Source of the DNA: Ancylobacter mangrovi
Lineage (GTDB): Bacteria; Pseudomonadota; Alphaproteobacteria; Rhizobiales; Xanthobacteraceae
NCBI RefSeq assembly: GCF_024752355.1
Contig: NZ_JANTHZ010000008.1
Span: forward strand, 62,001-126,000
Direction: 5' to 3'
DNA length: 64,000 nucleotides
Of the stretch, positions 11,636 to 21,312 are shown in pieces. The translations under genes and the position numbers were made by a program. The first letter of the stretch is position 1; each line of letters opens with the position of its first letter. The notes beneath the pieces are model-generated. The model was not told where the DNA came from, did not search any database, and saw only the letters and a list, made by a program, of their open reading frames with translations.

Positions 11636-13624
11636 ATGAAAGCGGGCATTCCGAAGCGGGGCCGACGCGTCGGCGGTCTGTGCGGTCTGGTGATCCTCGC
11701 GCTGCCGTTCGCGGGCCGCGAGGCGCATGCGCAGTCGGTGTGGGATCCGGTGATCAGCGACACCTACTGGTACGTGACCGTCCCGCAGATGCTGGCCTTC
11801 GCCTCGCCCAGCACCAGCTTCGCCAACCCCATCCCCGTCGGCGACCAGACCCTGTGGTCGCTCGGCACCTCGACGAACGGCGTCTTCACCGGCACGAGCT
11901 CGGCGACGCTGGCGATTGGGCCCACCGACAGCCTCACCGACACGACCATCCAGGGCCTCGTCACGCCGGACGGCGAGATCACCATGGTGTTCACCCCCAC
12001 GGATGGCGGCACCACCACCATCGGCATCGGCCGGATGCAGGTGGAGGGCGGGACGACCACCATGGAGATGCAGATGATCACCGGCACCGACCTGCTGGTG
12101 AGCCATTGGGCCTACATGGTGCCCTACGATCCCGCGACCTTCACGCCGCCAGCCGCACAGGTGGTGCCGAGCAACCTGTCGCCGCAATGGGCGTGGACCG
12201 AAGGCACGCCGTGGCGCATCGTCAGCCCGGCCGCCTTCGGCACCAGCGAGGCGGGCACCTTCATCATCACCGGCTACAAGAGCGGCTATTTCTGGGGCCA
12301 GGGCGTCCGCCCGGACGGTACCACCTTCACGCTGCTGGGCTCGATCACGCCGCAGGGCCGGGTGCTGTTCAACACCCTCACCGACAGCAGCCTGATGAGC
12401 CTGTATGGCGGCATCGAGGGAGATGCGTCGACGGCGCAGATGCTGCTCGGCGCCTATGACGAGACCGCCCTCTTCACCGGCGACATGACCTATATCCATG
12501 TCGTCAGCCCCTATCAGAACGCGGCCACCGCCACCGCGAACTGGTCCGCCGTCGATGCCGCGCGCACGCTCTATGCCGTCGCCGGCACGGAGGCCGGCCT
12601 GACCGGCGCCATGGCGCCGGTGACGAGCGTGCTCAACGACCTGTCGGGCTATTCGCTCTCCGCCGCCCTGAGCGAGACCTTGCCCGTGCTCACCGGCGCG
12701 GCGACGCAGGCGACGGCGAACGTCCAGCGTATGCTCGGGCAGGTCGTCTCCAACCGGCTGGCCGGCACGGACGCGTACGCGGATCGCACGATCTGGGTGC
12801 AGCCCCTCGGCGGGGCCGGCAGCCAGGCCGGGCTGAGCGGCAATCCCGGCTACGACATCAGCGGCGGCGGCTTCGCGATGGGCGCCGACACGGTGCTGGG
12901 CGAGGATACGCGGCTCGGCGGCCTGTTCGCCTTCTCCAGCAATTCCGTCACGTCCAATACCGATCCGGCCAATGCGAGCATCGCCGCGAGCTCGGCGAAC
13001 CTCAAATCCTACGTGCTGGGCCTCTACGGGTCGCATGCGATCATGCCGGGGCTCGATGTCCTGTTCTCGGCCAAGGGCGGCCTCGTCGACACCTCGACCT
13101 CGCGCAGCATCTCCTTCATGGGCAGTTCGGCCGAGGCCGACTATGACAGCCGGGTGCTGGCGCTGAGCGCCGGCTTGCGGAAGACCTTCGCGGTCGGCGA
13201 TGGCGTCACCCTCATGCCGACGCTTCGGCTCGACTATCTCAAGGTCGATTCGGACGACTACCAGGAGAGCGGCGCCGGGCCTCTCGATCTCTCCGTCCAG
13301 TCGCAGGACTACAGCGAGCTGTTCATAACGGCGGAACTCGCCCTGCGCATCGAACTCTCCGACGCGCTCGATCTCACCGCGCACGGCTCGGCCGGCTACA
13401 ACACCCTCGACACGACGAGCGAGGCGACCGCGGCCTTCGCCGGCGGGGGCGGCACGTTCGTCGTTCCCGGTGCGGAGGTCTCGCCCTGGCTGTTCGGCGC
13501 CGGCGTCGGCATCACCTCGAAGGCGGCGTCCGACGTCACCGTCGGCCTGTTCTACGACGCGCAGGCGAGCGACACGGGCTATTTCAACCAGATCGGCTCG
13601 GTGAAGCTCTGGATGCGCATCTAG
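11636..13624 (+). CDS. Autotransporter-barrel domain protein
   Basis: A 662-residue secreted protein. The start at 11636 gives a signal peptide ending near FAGREAHA-QS. Residues about 30-380 form a low-cysteine, Thr/Ser-rich passenger that I do not recognise and that lacks obvious beta-helix repeats. Residues about 390-662 match an autotransporter beta-barrel: TIWVQPLGGAGSQ, GFAMGADTVLGEDTRLGGL, VLGLYGSHA, LRLDYLKVD, and a terminal SVKLWMRI strand. It is likely surface-exposed; whether the passenger is cleaved is unknown. Preceded by a GGGGGG ribosome binding site. Confidence 0.8.
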   Translation: MKAGIPKRGRRVGGLCGLVILALPFAGREAHAQSVWDPVISDTYWYVTVPQMLAFASPSTSFANPIPVGDQTLWSLGTSTNGVFTGTSSATLAIGPTDSLTDTTIQGLVTPDGEITMVFTPTDGGTTTIGIGRMQVEGGTTTMEMQMITGTDLLVSHWAYMVPYDPATFTPPAAQVVPSNLSPQWAWTEGTPWRIVSPAAFGTSEAGTFIITGYKSGYFWGQGVRPDGTTFTLLGSITPQGRVLFNTLTDSSLMSLYGGIEGDASTAQMLLGAYDETALFTGDMTYIHVVSPYQNAATATANWSAVDAARTLYAVAGTEAGLTGAMAPVTSVLNDLSGYSLSAALSETLPVLTGAATQATANVQRMLGQVVSNRLAGTDAYADRTIWVQPLGGAGSQAGLSGNPGYDISGGGFAMGADTVLGEDTRLGGLFAFSSNSVTSNTDPANASIAASSANLKSYVLGLYGSHAIMPGLDVLFSAKGGLVDTSTSRSISFMGSSAEADYDSRVLALSAGLRKTFAVGDGVTLMPTLRLDYLKVDSDDYQESGAGPLDLSVQSQDYSELFITAELALRIELSDALDLTAHGSAGYNTLDTTSEATAAFAGGGGTFVVPGAEVSPWLFGAGVGITSKAASDVTVGLFYDAQASDTGYFNQIGSVKLWMRI

Positions 13625-13856
13625 GCGTCGTCTGTGCGAATCGCGGACCGCCCGGCGCCGCGGTGTGCCGGACCGAACGTCGGCGCCATCGTCTAAGGCA
13701 TTTAGGTAACAACCGGATCGGCGCCCCCCCGGCATCGCTGTGTCGCTAAGCGAAAAACGAGGCGCCGCAAGGGTCCGCGGCGCATGTCGGGGCCGGATGT
13801 GCACGCCCGTCATGCTATCGTGCCGGGACGGCCTGGTGCGGTGCAGCGGGAGGTAT

Positions 13857-14597
13857 TTACACTTGCGAGATCGAGTTCGAGATCACCGGGCAGCCGGCGC
13901 TCACCGCCTCGGTCACCGTGGTGGTGCCGGCGGCATGGCGGTTGGTCGAGATCGGCATGATGAGCGCCGCCGCGCCGGCATAGAGCGCCTTGAGCTCCTC
14001 ATAGTCGATGCCGACCAGGAACCGGACCCACGGATTGGCCGCCTCGCGCGCGCCGTCCGACTTCTTGGAGGTCGAGACGCGGACGATGTCGAAACTCTCC
14101 GCCAGCCTGTCGACCACCGCCTCGTCCCGGTCCGCGTCGCCCACCACCAGCAGGAACGAGGAGGGCGCGCGCTCGGTCTCGAAGAAGGCGACGTCCACCA
14201 GCGGCATGGCGCGGTGCAGCTTGCGCCGGATGAACCGGTGGGAGCGCAGGTAGCGATAGGTGCGCTCGTCCATGGCGTGCACCTCCGACGCGAGGAGGCA
14301 GACGAACAGGAAGCGCAGCCACGCCACGTGCCGCCGCCAGCCATTGGTCTGCGTCGGCACGCCGAACGTCAGGAACACCAGCTTGAAGCGCGGGGCGGAA
14401 AAGATCTTCTTCAGCGAGGGCCGCCAGGTGAAATAGATGCCGTCGCCACTCAGGGTTGCTCGGAACGGCTCCGCGGTCATTCCGCAGGCCTGCGCCGCCT
14501 GCCTGATGCAGTAAAGGTAATGACGGGGGGTCTTCCGCGACCACTTCTTTCCCTGAACTTCCTGCCAGGGATCGTCATCATAGAAGACCGTCGTCAT
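13857..14597 (-). CDS. Glycosyltransferase-like protein, probably truncated at the C-terminus
   Basis: A 246-residue protein. Its C-terminal third resembles the second Rossmann domain of GT4 glycosyltransferases: [34 protein letters not shown], and [19 protein letters not shown], the usual nucleotide-sugar-binding EAxxxGxPV element. In family members this is followed by 60-100 more residues, but here a TAA stop comes six residues later and no continuing homology is seen in any frame downstream. The N-terminal part is not recognisable. It may be a decaying gene or an atypical short form. The frame itself is intact and begins at [10 protein letters not shown]. Confidence 0.6.
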   Translation of the reverse strand: MTTVFYDDDPWQEVQGKKWSRKTPRHYLYCIRQAAQACGMTAEPFRATLSGDGIYFTWRPSLKKIFSAPRFKLVFLTFGVPTQTNGWRRHVAWLRFLFVCLLASEVHAMDERTYRYLRSHRFIRRKLHRAMPLVDVAFFETERAPSSFLLVVGDADRDEAVVDRLAESFDIVRVSTSKKSDGAREAANPWVRFLVGIDYEELKALYAGAAALIMPISTNRHAAGTTTVTEAVSAGCPVISNSISQV

Positions 14598-14886
14598 TGA
14601 GTTTCGAACTCTCCGACCGGGGCGACAATCTCGAGCGATTTGCGACTCGCCGGCGGGTGCGCGACCGTACCGGGCTAAGGGTTCGTATAGCTTGATTTGC
14701 CGTGCGCCTCTAGGTGGTTACTCCCATTCATACCGCCGCCCGGGCGACAAGGGAGAAGCTAGGCTTTTTCGGCAACATGCGGGTGCCCGGCGGTATGCGA
14801 TGCCTGCGGGCCCTGCGCATCGGCGCTGGCCATCGGCGGGGCTGTCGCCATATAAGGGCGACGATCATCCGCCACGATCGCGAGCC
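14598..14886. other. Divergent intergenic region
   Basis: About 290 bases separating the glycosyltransferase-like gene from dapF. It should carry promoters in both directions; I see no clear consensus pair and no RNA gene. The open frame reading into dapF from 14692 shows no homology. Confidence 0.4.
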
Positions 14887-15771
14887 ATGGCAGCGCTGGA
14901 AAATCGACCCTTCGTCAAGATGAACGGTCTCGGCAACGAGATCGTCGTCCTCGACCTGCGCGACGCGCCGCTCGCGGTGCCGGCGGCGGAGGCGCGCGCG
15001 CTCGCCCGCGCCGACGTGCTGCCCTTCGACCAGATCATGGCGCTCTACCCGCCGCTCCACGAGGGCACGAGTGCCTTCGTGCGCATCGTCAATGCGGACG
15101 GTTCGGAAGCTGGCGCCTGCGGCAACGGCACGCGCTGCATCGCGCTCTACGAGGCCGGCCGCACGGGCCGCCATCACCTCGTATTCGAGAGCGTCGCCGG
15201 ACTGCTCGACTGTACGGTCAAGCCGGACGGCGTGACCGCCGATATGGGCGTGCCGCATTTCGGCTGGGCCGACATCCCGCTCGCCGGCCCGGTCGCTGAC
15301 ACGCGCGAGCTGGAACTGCAGGCCGGGCCTTCCGAGGCCCCGTTGCTGCGCGCGCCCGCCGTCGTCAATGTCGGCAATCCGCACGCCATCTTCTGGGTGG
15401 ACGACCTCGACGGGATCGACCTCGCCCAGTACGGGCCGGAGCTTGAGCACCACCCCGTCTTTCCCGAGCGCGCCAACATCTCGCTGGCGAAGATCGTCTC
15501 GCCCGAGCACATCGTGCTGAAGGTCTGGGAGCGGGGCGCCGGCCTCACCCGCGCCTGCGGCTCGGCCGCCTGCGCCGCCGCCGTCTCCGCAGCCCGCCTC
15601 GGGCGGACCGGCCGGCGCGTGCGGGTGACGCTGCCCGGCGGCGATCTGTTCATCGACTGGCGCGAGGCGGACGACCACATCCTCATGACGGGCCCGGCCG
15701 AGTACGAGTTCGACGGCCGGCTGACCGCCGCCATGCTCACCGACGACACGCCCCACGTCGAAGTGAACTGA
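14887..15771 (+). CDS. dapF: Diaminopimelate epimerase
   Basis: Interconverts LL- and meso-diaminopimelate for lysine and peptidoglycan synthesis, without cofactor. The 294-residue product carries both catalytic cysteines: Cys78 in ACGNGTRC and Cys224 in [25 protein letters not shown] at the N-terminus is typical and fixes the ATG at 14887. First gene of a tight run with mtaB (4-base gap), ftsY and yciB. Confidence 0.98.
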   Translation: MAALENRPFVKMNGLGNEIVVLDLRDAPLAVPAAEARALARADVLPFDQIMALYPPLHEGTSAFVRIVNADGSEAGACGNGTRCIALYEAGRTGRHHLVFESVAGLLDCTVKPDGVTADMGVPHFGWADIPLAGPVADTRELELQAGPSEAPLLRAPAVVNVGNPHAIFWVDDLDGIDLAQYGPELEHHPVFPERANISLAKIVSPEHIVLKVWERGAGLTRACGSAACAAAVSAARLGRTGRRVRVTLPGGDLFIDWREADDHILMTGPAEYEFDGRLTAAMLTDDTPHVEVN

Positions 15772-15775
15772 CGCG

Positions 15776-17065
15776 ATGACGGTCGAGGTGGTGACATTCG
15801 GCTGCCGGCTCAACGCGCTCGATTCCGCCAGCGCGCAGGCGCTTGCGACCCGCGCCGGGCTGGAGCGCGCCGTGGTGGTCAACACCTGCGCGGTGACGGC
15901 CGAGGCGGTGAAGCAGGCGCGCCAGTCGATCCGCCGGCTGAAGCGCGAGGACCCTTCCCGCCGCATCGTCGTCACCGGCTGCGCGGCGCAAATCGACCCG
16001 TCCGCCTTCGCGGGCATGGGAGAGGTCGACCGCGTGCTCGGCACCGCCGAGAAGCTCGATCCGATGCGCTGGGCCGAGACCCGGCAGGCGCTCGATTTCG
16101 GCCGAAGCACGGACGAGGGGGGCCAGAACGAGCGGATCGCGGTCGGTGACATCATGAGCGTGCGCGAGAGCGCGCCCCATCTCATCGACGGGGTGGGCGA
16201 GGCGATCGAGGGGCGCACGCGCGCCTTCGTCGAGGTCCAGACCGGCTGCGACCACCGCTGCACCTTCTGCGTCATCCCCTTCGGGCGCGGCAATTCGCGC
16301 TCGGTGCCGATGGGCGCGGTGGTGGAGAGCGTGAACCGGCTGGTCGAGGACGGCTATGGCGAGATCGTGCTCACCGGCGTCGACCTCACGTCCTACGGTG
16401 CCGACCTGCCCGGCGCCCCGCGGCTCGGCACGCTGGTGCGCGCGCTGCTCACCCACTGCCCCGGCATGCGGCGGTTGCGGCTGTCCTCGCTCGACGCGGT
16501 CGAGGTCGATGACGAGCTGATGGCCGCCATCGCCGGCGAGGAACGGCTCATGCCGCATCTGCACCTGTCGCTGCAGGCGGGCGACGACCTCATCCTCAAG
16601 CGCATGAAGCGCCGCCATTCGCGCGCCGAAGCCATCGCCTTCTGCGCCCGCATCCGGCGGCTGCGGCCGGACGTGGTGTTCGGCGCCGACATCATCGCCG
16701 GCTTTCCGACCGAGACCGAAGCGCATTTCCGCCGTTCACTCGACCTCGTCGACGCCTGCGGGCTGACGCATCTGCACGTCTTCCCATTCTCGCCGCGCCC
16801 CGGCACGCCGGCCGCCCGCATGCCGCAGGTGGCCGCCGGTACCGTGCGCGAACGCGCCCGGCGCCTGCGCGAGAAGGGGGCAAGCGCGCTGCTGCGCCAT
16901 CTCGCGGCCGAGGTCGGCACCACGCGCGAGGTACTCGCCGAACGCGGCGGCGTCGGCCGCACGCCCGGCTTCACGCCGGTCCGCCTGCCGCGCCCGGTGG
17001 CGCCGGGCACGCTCCTTTCCCTTCGCATCGCCGGCCATGACGGCGCGCGGCTGATCGCGGCCTGA
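15776..17065 (+). CDS. mtaB: tRNA t6A37 methylthiotransferase MtaB
   Basis: A radical SAM methylthiotransferase that converts t6A at position 37 of ANN-decoding tRNAs to ms2t6A. The N-terminal cluster cysteines are Cys10, Cys38 and Cys69; the SAM cluster CDHRCTFC gives Cys158, Cys162 and Cys165. A C-terminal TRAM-like segment (TREVLAERGGVGRTPGF) follows. At 429 residues the length fits MtaB; the short GCRLN opening separates it from MiaB. It is co-transcribed with dapF and ftsY, a common alphaproteobacterial arrangement. Confidence 0.95.
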   Translation: MTVEVVTFGCRLNALDSASAQALATRAGLERAVVVNTCAVTAEAVKQARQSIRRLKREDPSRRIVVTGCAAQIDPSAFAGMGEVDRVLGTAEKLDPMRWAETRQALDFGRSTDEGGQNERIAVGDIMSVRESAPHLIDGVGEAIEGRTRAFVEVQTGCDHRCTFCVIPFGRGNSRSVPMGAVVESVNRLVEDGYGEIVLTGVDLTSYGADLPGAPRLGTLVRALLTHCPGMRRLRLSSLDAVEVDDELMAAIAGEERLMPHLHLSLQAGDDLILKRMKRRHSRAEAIAFCARIRRLRPDVVFGADIIAGFPTETEAHFRRSLDLVDACGLTHLHVFPFSPRPGTPAARMPQVAAGTVRERARRLREKGASALLRHLAAEVGTTREVLAERGGVGRTPGFTPVRLPRPVAPGTLLSLRIAGHDGARLIAA

Positions 17066-17071
17066 GGCACG

Positions 17072-18013
17072 ATGAACGACACACCCTCCCCCCGCCCCGG
17101 ATTCTGGAAGCGCCTGACGCAGGGCCTGACGCGCACCGCGTCGAACCTGTCGACCGGCATCACCGACCTGTTCACCAAGCGCAAGCTCGACGCCGGCACG
17201 CTGGAGGACCTGGAAGACGTCCTCATCCGCGCCGATCTCGGCGTGGAGACCGCCCAGCGCATCGCCGAGGCGGTCGGCCGAGGCCGCTACGACAAGACCA
17301 TCGAGCCGGACGAGGTGCGCGCGCTGGTCGCCACCGAGATCGAGGAGATCCTGAAGCCGGTCGCCCATCCGATCGTGTTCGAGGCGCCCGAGCGCCCCTT
17401 CGTGCTGCTGATGGTCGGCGTCAACGGCTCGGGCAAGACCACCACCATCGGCAAGCTCGCCTCCACCCTGCGCGCGCAGGGCAAGAGCGTCGTGCTCGCC
17501 GCCGGCGACACCTTCCGCGCCGCCGCGATCGAGCAGCTCAAGGTCTGGGCCGGGCGCACCGGTGCCGTGGTGGTCGCGCGCGAGCAGGGCGCGGATGCCG
17601 CCGGCGTCGCCTTCGACGCATTGCAGAAGGCGCGCGCCGAGAATGCGGACGTGCTCATCATCGACACCGCCGGCCGGCTGCAGAACCGCGCCGAGCTGAT
17701 GGCCGAGCTGGAGAAGATCGTCCGCGTGGTGAAGAAGCAGGAGCCCTCCGCCCCGCACGCGGTGGTGCTGACGCTCGACGCCACGGTCGGCCAGAACGCG
17801 CTGTCGCAGGTGGAGGCGTTCGCGCGCGTCGCCGGCGTCACCGGCCTCGTCATGACCAAGCTGGACGGCACGGCGCGCGGCGGCATACTGGTGGCGCTCG
17901 CCGCCAAATACGGCATCCCGGTTCATCTCATCGGCGTCGGCGAGGGCATCGACGATCTCGAGCCGTTCGAGGCCCGCGACTTCGCCCGCGCCATCGTCGG
18001 GCTCGACGACTGA
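17072..18013 (+). CDS. ftsY: Signal recognition particle receptor FtsY
   Basis: The membrane-associated SRP GTPase that docks ribosome-nascent chain complexes. The four-helix N domain spans residues about 20-95; P-loop [10 protein letters not shown] at 116-125, DTAGRLQN near 197, and [10 protein letters not shown] near 263. It lacks the long acidic A domain of enterobacterial FtsY and has only a short basic N-terminus, as usual for this class. 313 residues. Starts 6 bases after mtaB. Confidence 0.97.
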   Translation: MNDTPSPRPGFWKRLTQGLTRTASNLSTGITDLFTKRKLDAGTLEDLEDVLIRADLGVETAQRIAEAVGRGRYDKTIEPDEVRALVATEIEEILKPVAHPIVFEAPERPFVLLMVGVNGSGKTTTIGKLASTLRAQGKSVVLAAGDTFRAAAIEQLKVWAGRTGAVVVAREQGADAAGVAFDALQKARAENADVLIIDTAGRLQNRAELMAELEKIVRVVKKQEPSAPHAVVLTLDATVGQNALSQVEAFARVAGVTGLVMTKLDGTARGGILVALAAKYGIPVHLIGVGEGIDDLEPFEARDFARAIVGLDD

Positions 18014-18047
18014 GCCCCCCGAAAGCCTTCCGGAAAAGGTTGACCGA

Positions 18048-18647
18048 ATGAGCGACACGCCCGGCCAAACCAAGCTGCGCACCATGCACCCGGCGATGAA
18101 GTTCGCGCTGGAGATGGGGCCGCTCGTCGTGTTCTTCATCGCCAATGCGCGGGCGGGCATCTATGTCGCCACCGCCGCCTTCATGATCGCGACCTTCGCC
18201 GCGCTGGCGATGATGTGGCTGCTGGCGCGCAAGATCGCGGTGATGCCGCTCGTCTCGGCGGCGGTGGTGCTGGTGTTCGGCACGCTGACGCTGTGGCTGC
18301 AGGACGACCACTTCATCAAGATGAAGCCGACCATCGTCAACGCGCTGTTCGGCCTCGCGCTGCTGGGCGGGCTGGCGCTGAAGAAGCCGCTGCTGCCCTA
18401 CATACTCGGCGACGTGTTCGTGCTCACCGATCGCGGCTGGCGCGAATTGACCATACGCTGGGGCGTGTTCTTCATCGTCATGGCGGTGGTGAACGAGATC
18501 GTCTGGCGCTCGGTGTCGACCGATACCTGGGTCGCATTCAAGACCTTCGGCTACCTGCCGCTCACCCTCGTCTTCGCCATGGCGCAGGTGCCGCTGATGA
18601 CCCGGCACAGCGCCGAGCCGGCCGCCGGGGCCGACCCGAAGGAATAG
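18048..18647 (+). CDS. yciB: Inner membrane septation protein A (YciB/IspZ family)
   Basis: A 199-residue polytopic membrane protein with five or six helices. Conserved segments LEMGPLVVFFIANA, LTLWLQDDHFIKMKPTI and GWRELTIRWGVFFI(VMAV) identify the septation protein A family, which interacts with cell-envelope and division factors. It is last in the dapF-mtaB-ftsY-yciB run, 34 bases after ftsY. Confidence 0.96.
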   Translation: MSDTPGQTKLRTMHPAMKFALEMGPLVVFFIANARAGIYVATAAFMIATFAALAMMWLLARKIAVMPLVSAAVVLVFGTLTLWLQDDHFIKMKPTIVNALFGLALLGGLALKKPLLPYILGDVFVLTDRGWRELTIRWGVFFIVMAVVNEIVWRSVSTDTWVAFKTFGYLPLTLVFAMAQVPLMTRHSAEPAAGADPKE

Positions 18648-18683
18648 GGCGGAGCCGTCGCCCCGCCCGTCCCATGAGACGCA

Positions 18684-19730
18684 CTACGGCGCCGGATTGC
18701 CGCGAAGCTGGTGCACCGCGTCGATCTTCGCCGACAGCTCCGGCGTGAAGGCGACGTCGATGGCACCGATGTCGGTCTCGAGCTGCTCCATGGTGGTCGC
18801 GCCGATGATGACCGAGGCGACGAACTCCTTGGCGAGGCAGAAGGCGATGGCCATCTGCGATGGGTCGAGCCCCTGCTCGCAGGCGATGGCGAGATAGTCG
18901 TCGATCGCCTGTTCGGTGCCGGCATGCTCGTAGCGCTGGCCGCGGTTGAACAGCGCGGTGCGCGAGCCGGCCGGGCGGGCGCCCTTCTGGTACTTGCCGG
19001 TCAGGTAGCCCTGCCCCAGCGGCGAATAGGCGAGCAGGCCCACATCCTCGCGCAGGCCCACCTCGGCGAGCGCGGTCTCGTAGGTGCGGTTGAGCAGGTT
19101 GTAGGCGTTCTGCACCGAGGCGACGCGCGGGGCGCCGGTGCGCTCCGCCTCGCTGATGAAGCGCATCGTGCCCCAGGCGCTCTCGTTGGAGAGGCCGACA
19201 TGGCGCACCTTGCCCTCCTTCACCAGCTCGGCGAAGGCGTCGAGCGTCTCGGCGATCGGCACCTCCTCGCCCGCCGGCGTGGTCCAGCGGGTGGGGTTGG
19301 CGCCGAACTGCGGCACCGGGCGGCCGGGCCAGTGAAGCTGGTAGAGGTCGATATAGTCGGTCTGCAGCCGCGTCAGGCTCTTGTCGACCGCCTCGCAGAT
19401 CTGCGCGCGGTCCGGGCGGGCGGGCGCGCCGTCGTCGCGGAACCAGCTCATCTCGGAGAGCCCGCACACCTTGGTGGCGAGGATCACCTTGTCGCGATTG
19501 CCGCGCGCCTTGAGCCAGGTGCCGATGATGCGCTCGGTCGAGCCCTGGGTCTCGGCCTTGGGCGGAATGGAATAGAGCTCGGCCGTGTCGAGGAAGTTGA
19601 TGCCGCGGTCGAGGGCGTAGTCGAGCTGGGCATGGCCCTCGGCTTCGGTGTTCTGCTGGCCGAAGGTCATGGTGCCGAGACAGATGGCACTGACCTCGAG
19701 GCCGGTGCGGCCCAGCGGGCGATACTGCAT
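18684..19730 (-). CDS. NADP(H)-dependent aldo/keto reductase (Tas-like)
   Basis: A 348-residue (beta/alpha)8 oxidoreductase. The catalytic tetrad is visible: Asp in NFLDTAELY, the Tyr of the same segment, Lys in ILATKVCG and His in YQLHWP. RPLGRTGLEVSAICLGTMTFG opens the protein, and IIGATTMEQLETDIGA near the end binds the cofactor adenine phosphate. The Tas-like subfamily reduces small carbonyls; the physiological substrate is unclear. Converges with yciB and stands alone. Confidence 0.94.
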   Translation of the reverse strand: MQYRPLGRTGLEVSAICLGTMTFGQQNTEAEGHAQLDYALDRGINFLDTAELYSIPPKAETQGSTERIIGTWLKARGNRDKVILATKVCGLSEMSWFRDDGAPARPDRAQICEAVDKSLTRLQTDYIDLYQLHWPGRPVPQFGANPTRWTTPAGEEVPIAETLDAFAELVKEGKVRHVGLSNESAWGTMRFISEAERTGAPRVASVQNAYNLLNRTYETALAEVGLREDVGLLAYSPLGQGYLTGKYQKGARPAGSRTALFNRGQRYEHAGTEQAIDDYLAIACEQGLDPSQMAIAFCLAKEFVASVIIGATTMEQLETDIGAIDVAFTPELSAKIDAVHQLRGNPAP

Positions 19731-19820
19731 GTCGAATGTCCGGAAAACAGGTCGTGGTCGGGGCGCGAACCTAGCCCGGCCTACCCCGTCACCGCAAGCC
19801 GCCGGCCGGCCAGCCTGCGC

Positions 19821-20573
19821 TCAGCCGGATTTGCGCGTGGCGATGTCCTTCACGAAGGCCTCGACCACGGGCAGCATGCGCTGCACGATCAGCTTCACCC
19901 CCTCGGGCGTGGGGTGCATGCCGTCGGCCTGGTTCAGCTTGGTGCCGCCCGCCACGCCGTGGAGGAAGAACGGGTAGAGCGGCACGCCGTACTTTTCCGC
20001 CAGCTTCGGATAGATTGGATTGAAGCGCGCGGCGTAGTCCGGCCCGAGATTGGGCGGCGCCAGCATCCCGGCCAGCAGGACCGGAATGTGCCGCTGCTTC
20101 AGCCGCGCCAGCATGTCGTCGAGCGCCTTCTCGGTGATGGCCGGATCGATGCCGCGCAGCGCGTCGTTGGCGCCGAGCTCGAGGATGACGCCGTCCGTGC
20201 CGTCCGGCACCGACCAGTCGATGCGCGCGAGGCCCGCGCTCGACGTGTCGCCGGAGACGCCGGCATTCTCGATCGTCACGTCGTAGCCCTTGGCCTTCAG
20301 CGCCGCCTCGAGCACCACCGGAAAGGCCTGGTTCCCCTGCAGGCCGTAGCCGGCGGTGAGGCTGTCGCCGAACGCGACCAGATGGATCGGCTCGGCGCGG
20401 GCGGCGGCCGGCGCGATCAATCCGGCGAGAGCGAGGGCCGCAAAGGCGGCCGCCACAGCCTGCCGGGCCTTTCGTCCGCGATGCGGTGCACCATATGGTG
20501 ACCTTTCGCCCGCCGTGCTGACGCAAGGTCGCCGCAGGCCGAGTAACGCACCGACGAACGCAAAGGCCACCAT
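19821..20573 (-). CDS. SGNH-hydrolase arylesterase (TesA-like)
   Basis: A secreted GDSL/SGNH esterase. Block I FGDSLTAGYG holds the nucleophile, ENAGVSGDTS block II, ELGANDALRG block III, and DGMHPTPEG block V with the Asp/His pair. A signal peptide is formed by AVAAAFAALALAGLIAPAAARA. The ATG at 20573 gives an unusually long basic stretch before it, and its CAT overlaps the divergent ATG; a GTG at 20456 is an attractive alternative start. It is divergent from the ABC pair, as in the common tesA-ybbA-ybbP locus. Confidence 0.9.
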   Translation of the reverse strand: MVAFAFVGALLGLRRPCVSTAGERSPYGAPHRGRKARQAVAAAFAALALAGLIAPAAARAEPIHLVAFGDSLTAGYGLQGNQAFPVVLEAALKAKGYDVTIENAGVSGDTSSAGLARIDWSVPDGTDGVILELGANDALRGIDPAITEKALDDMLARLKQRHIPVLLAGMLAPPNLGPDYAARFNPIYPKLAEKYGVPLYPFFLHGVAGGTKLNQADGMHPTPEGVKLIVQRMLPVVEAFVKDIATRKSG

Positions 20574-21312
20574 GCCGTCCAGCTCCCAGTCCAATCCCGA
20601 CAGTTCCGATCCCGCCATCCGCCTCGATCAGGTCGAGCTGTCGCTCGGCTCCGGTGCGGCCCGGGTCCACATTCTCAAGGGTGTGTCGCTCAATATAGGT
20701 CAGGGTGAGGCGGTTGGCCTCATCGGACCGTCGGGATCGGGCAAGTCGAGCCTGCTGATGGTGCTCGCGGGGCTGGAGCAGGCCGACAGCGGCAGCGTCA
20801 CCGTCGCCGGCGAGGAGCTGACGCGGCTCGACGAGGACGCGCTGGCGCGCTTCCGCGGCCGCCATGTCGGCATCGTGTTCCAGGCCTTCCACCTCATCCC
20901 AACCATGACGGCGATCGAGAACGTCGCCGTGCCGCTGGAGCTTGCCGGCCGCGCCGACGCCTTCGAGCGCGCGGCTGCGGAGCTGACCGCGGTCGGCCTC
21001 GGGCACCGGCTCGACCACTATCCCGCCCAGCTTTCCGGCGGCGAGCAGCAGCGGGTCGCGGTAGCGCGCGCACTGGCGCCGGAGCCGCGCATCCTCGTCG
21101 CCGACGAGCCGACCGGCAATCTCGACGAGGCGACCGGCCGGCAGATCATGGACCTGCTGTTCGCGGCGCAGGCGCGGCGCGGGGCGACGCTGGTGATCGT
21201 CACCCACGACCCGGCGCTCGCCAACCGATGCGACCGCACGGTCCGCCTGCGTTCGGGCGAGATCGTGCCCGACGCCGGGGCGGCGGGCACGCCGGCGGGG
21301 GCGCCGGCATGA
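20572..21312 (+). CDS. ABC transporter ATP-binding protein (YbbA-like)
   Basis: A 246-residue ATPase of the lipoprotein/macrolide-export type. Walker A GPSGSGKSS near residues 50-58, signature LSGGEQQRVAVARAL, Walker B ILVADEPTGNLDEATG and the H-loop VIVTHD are complete. It works with the large permease downstream, with which its stop codon overlaps by ATGA. The ATG at 20572 is taken because homology begins shortly after; the open frame upstream overlaps the esterase gene on the other strand. Confidence 0.95.
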   Translation: MPSSSQSNPDSSDPAIRLDQVELSLGSGAARVHILKGVSLNIGQGEAVGLIGPSGSGKSSLLMVLAGLEQADSGSVTVAGEELTRLDEDALARFRGRHVGIVFQAFHLIPTMTAIENVAVPLELAGRADAFERAAAELTAVGLGHRLDHYPAQLSGGEQQRVAVARALAPEPRILVADEPTGNLDEATGRQIMDLLFAAQARRGATLVIVTHDPALANRCDRTVRLRSGEIVPDAGAAGTPAGAPA

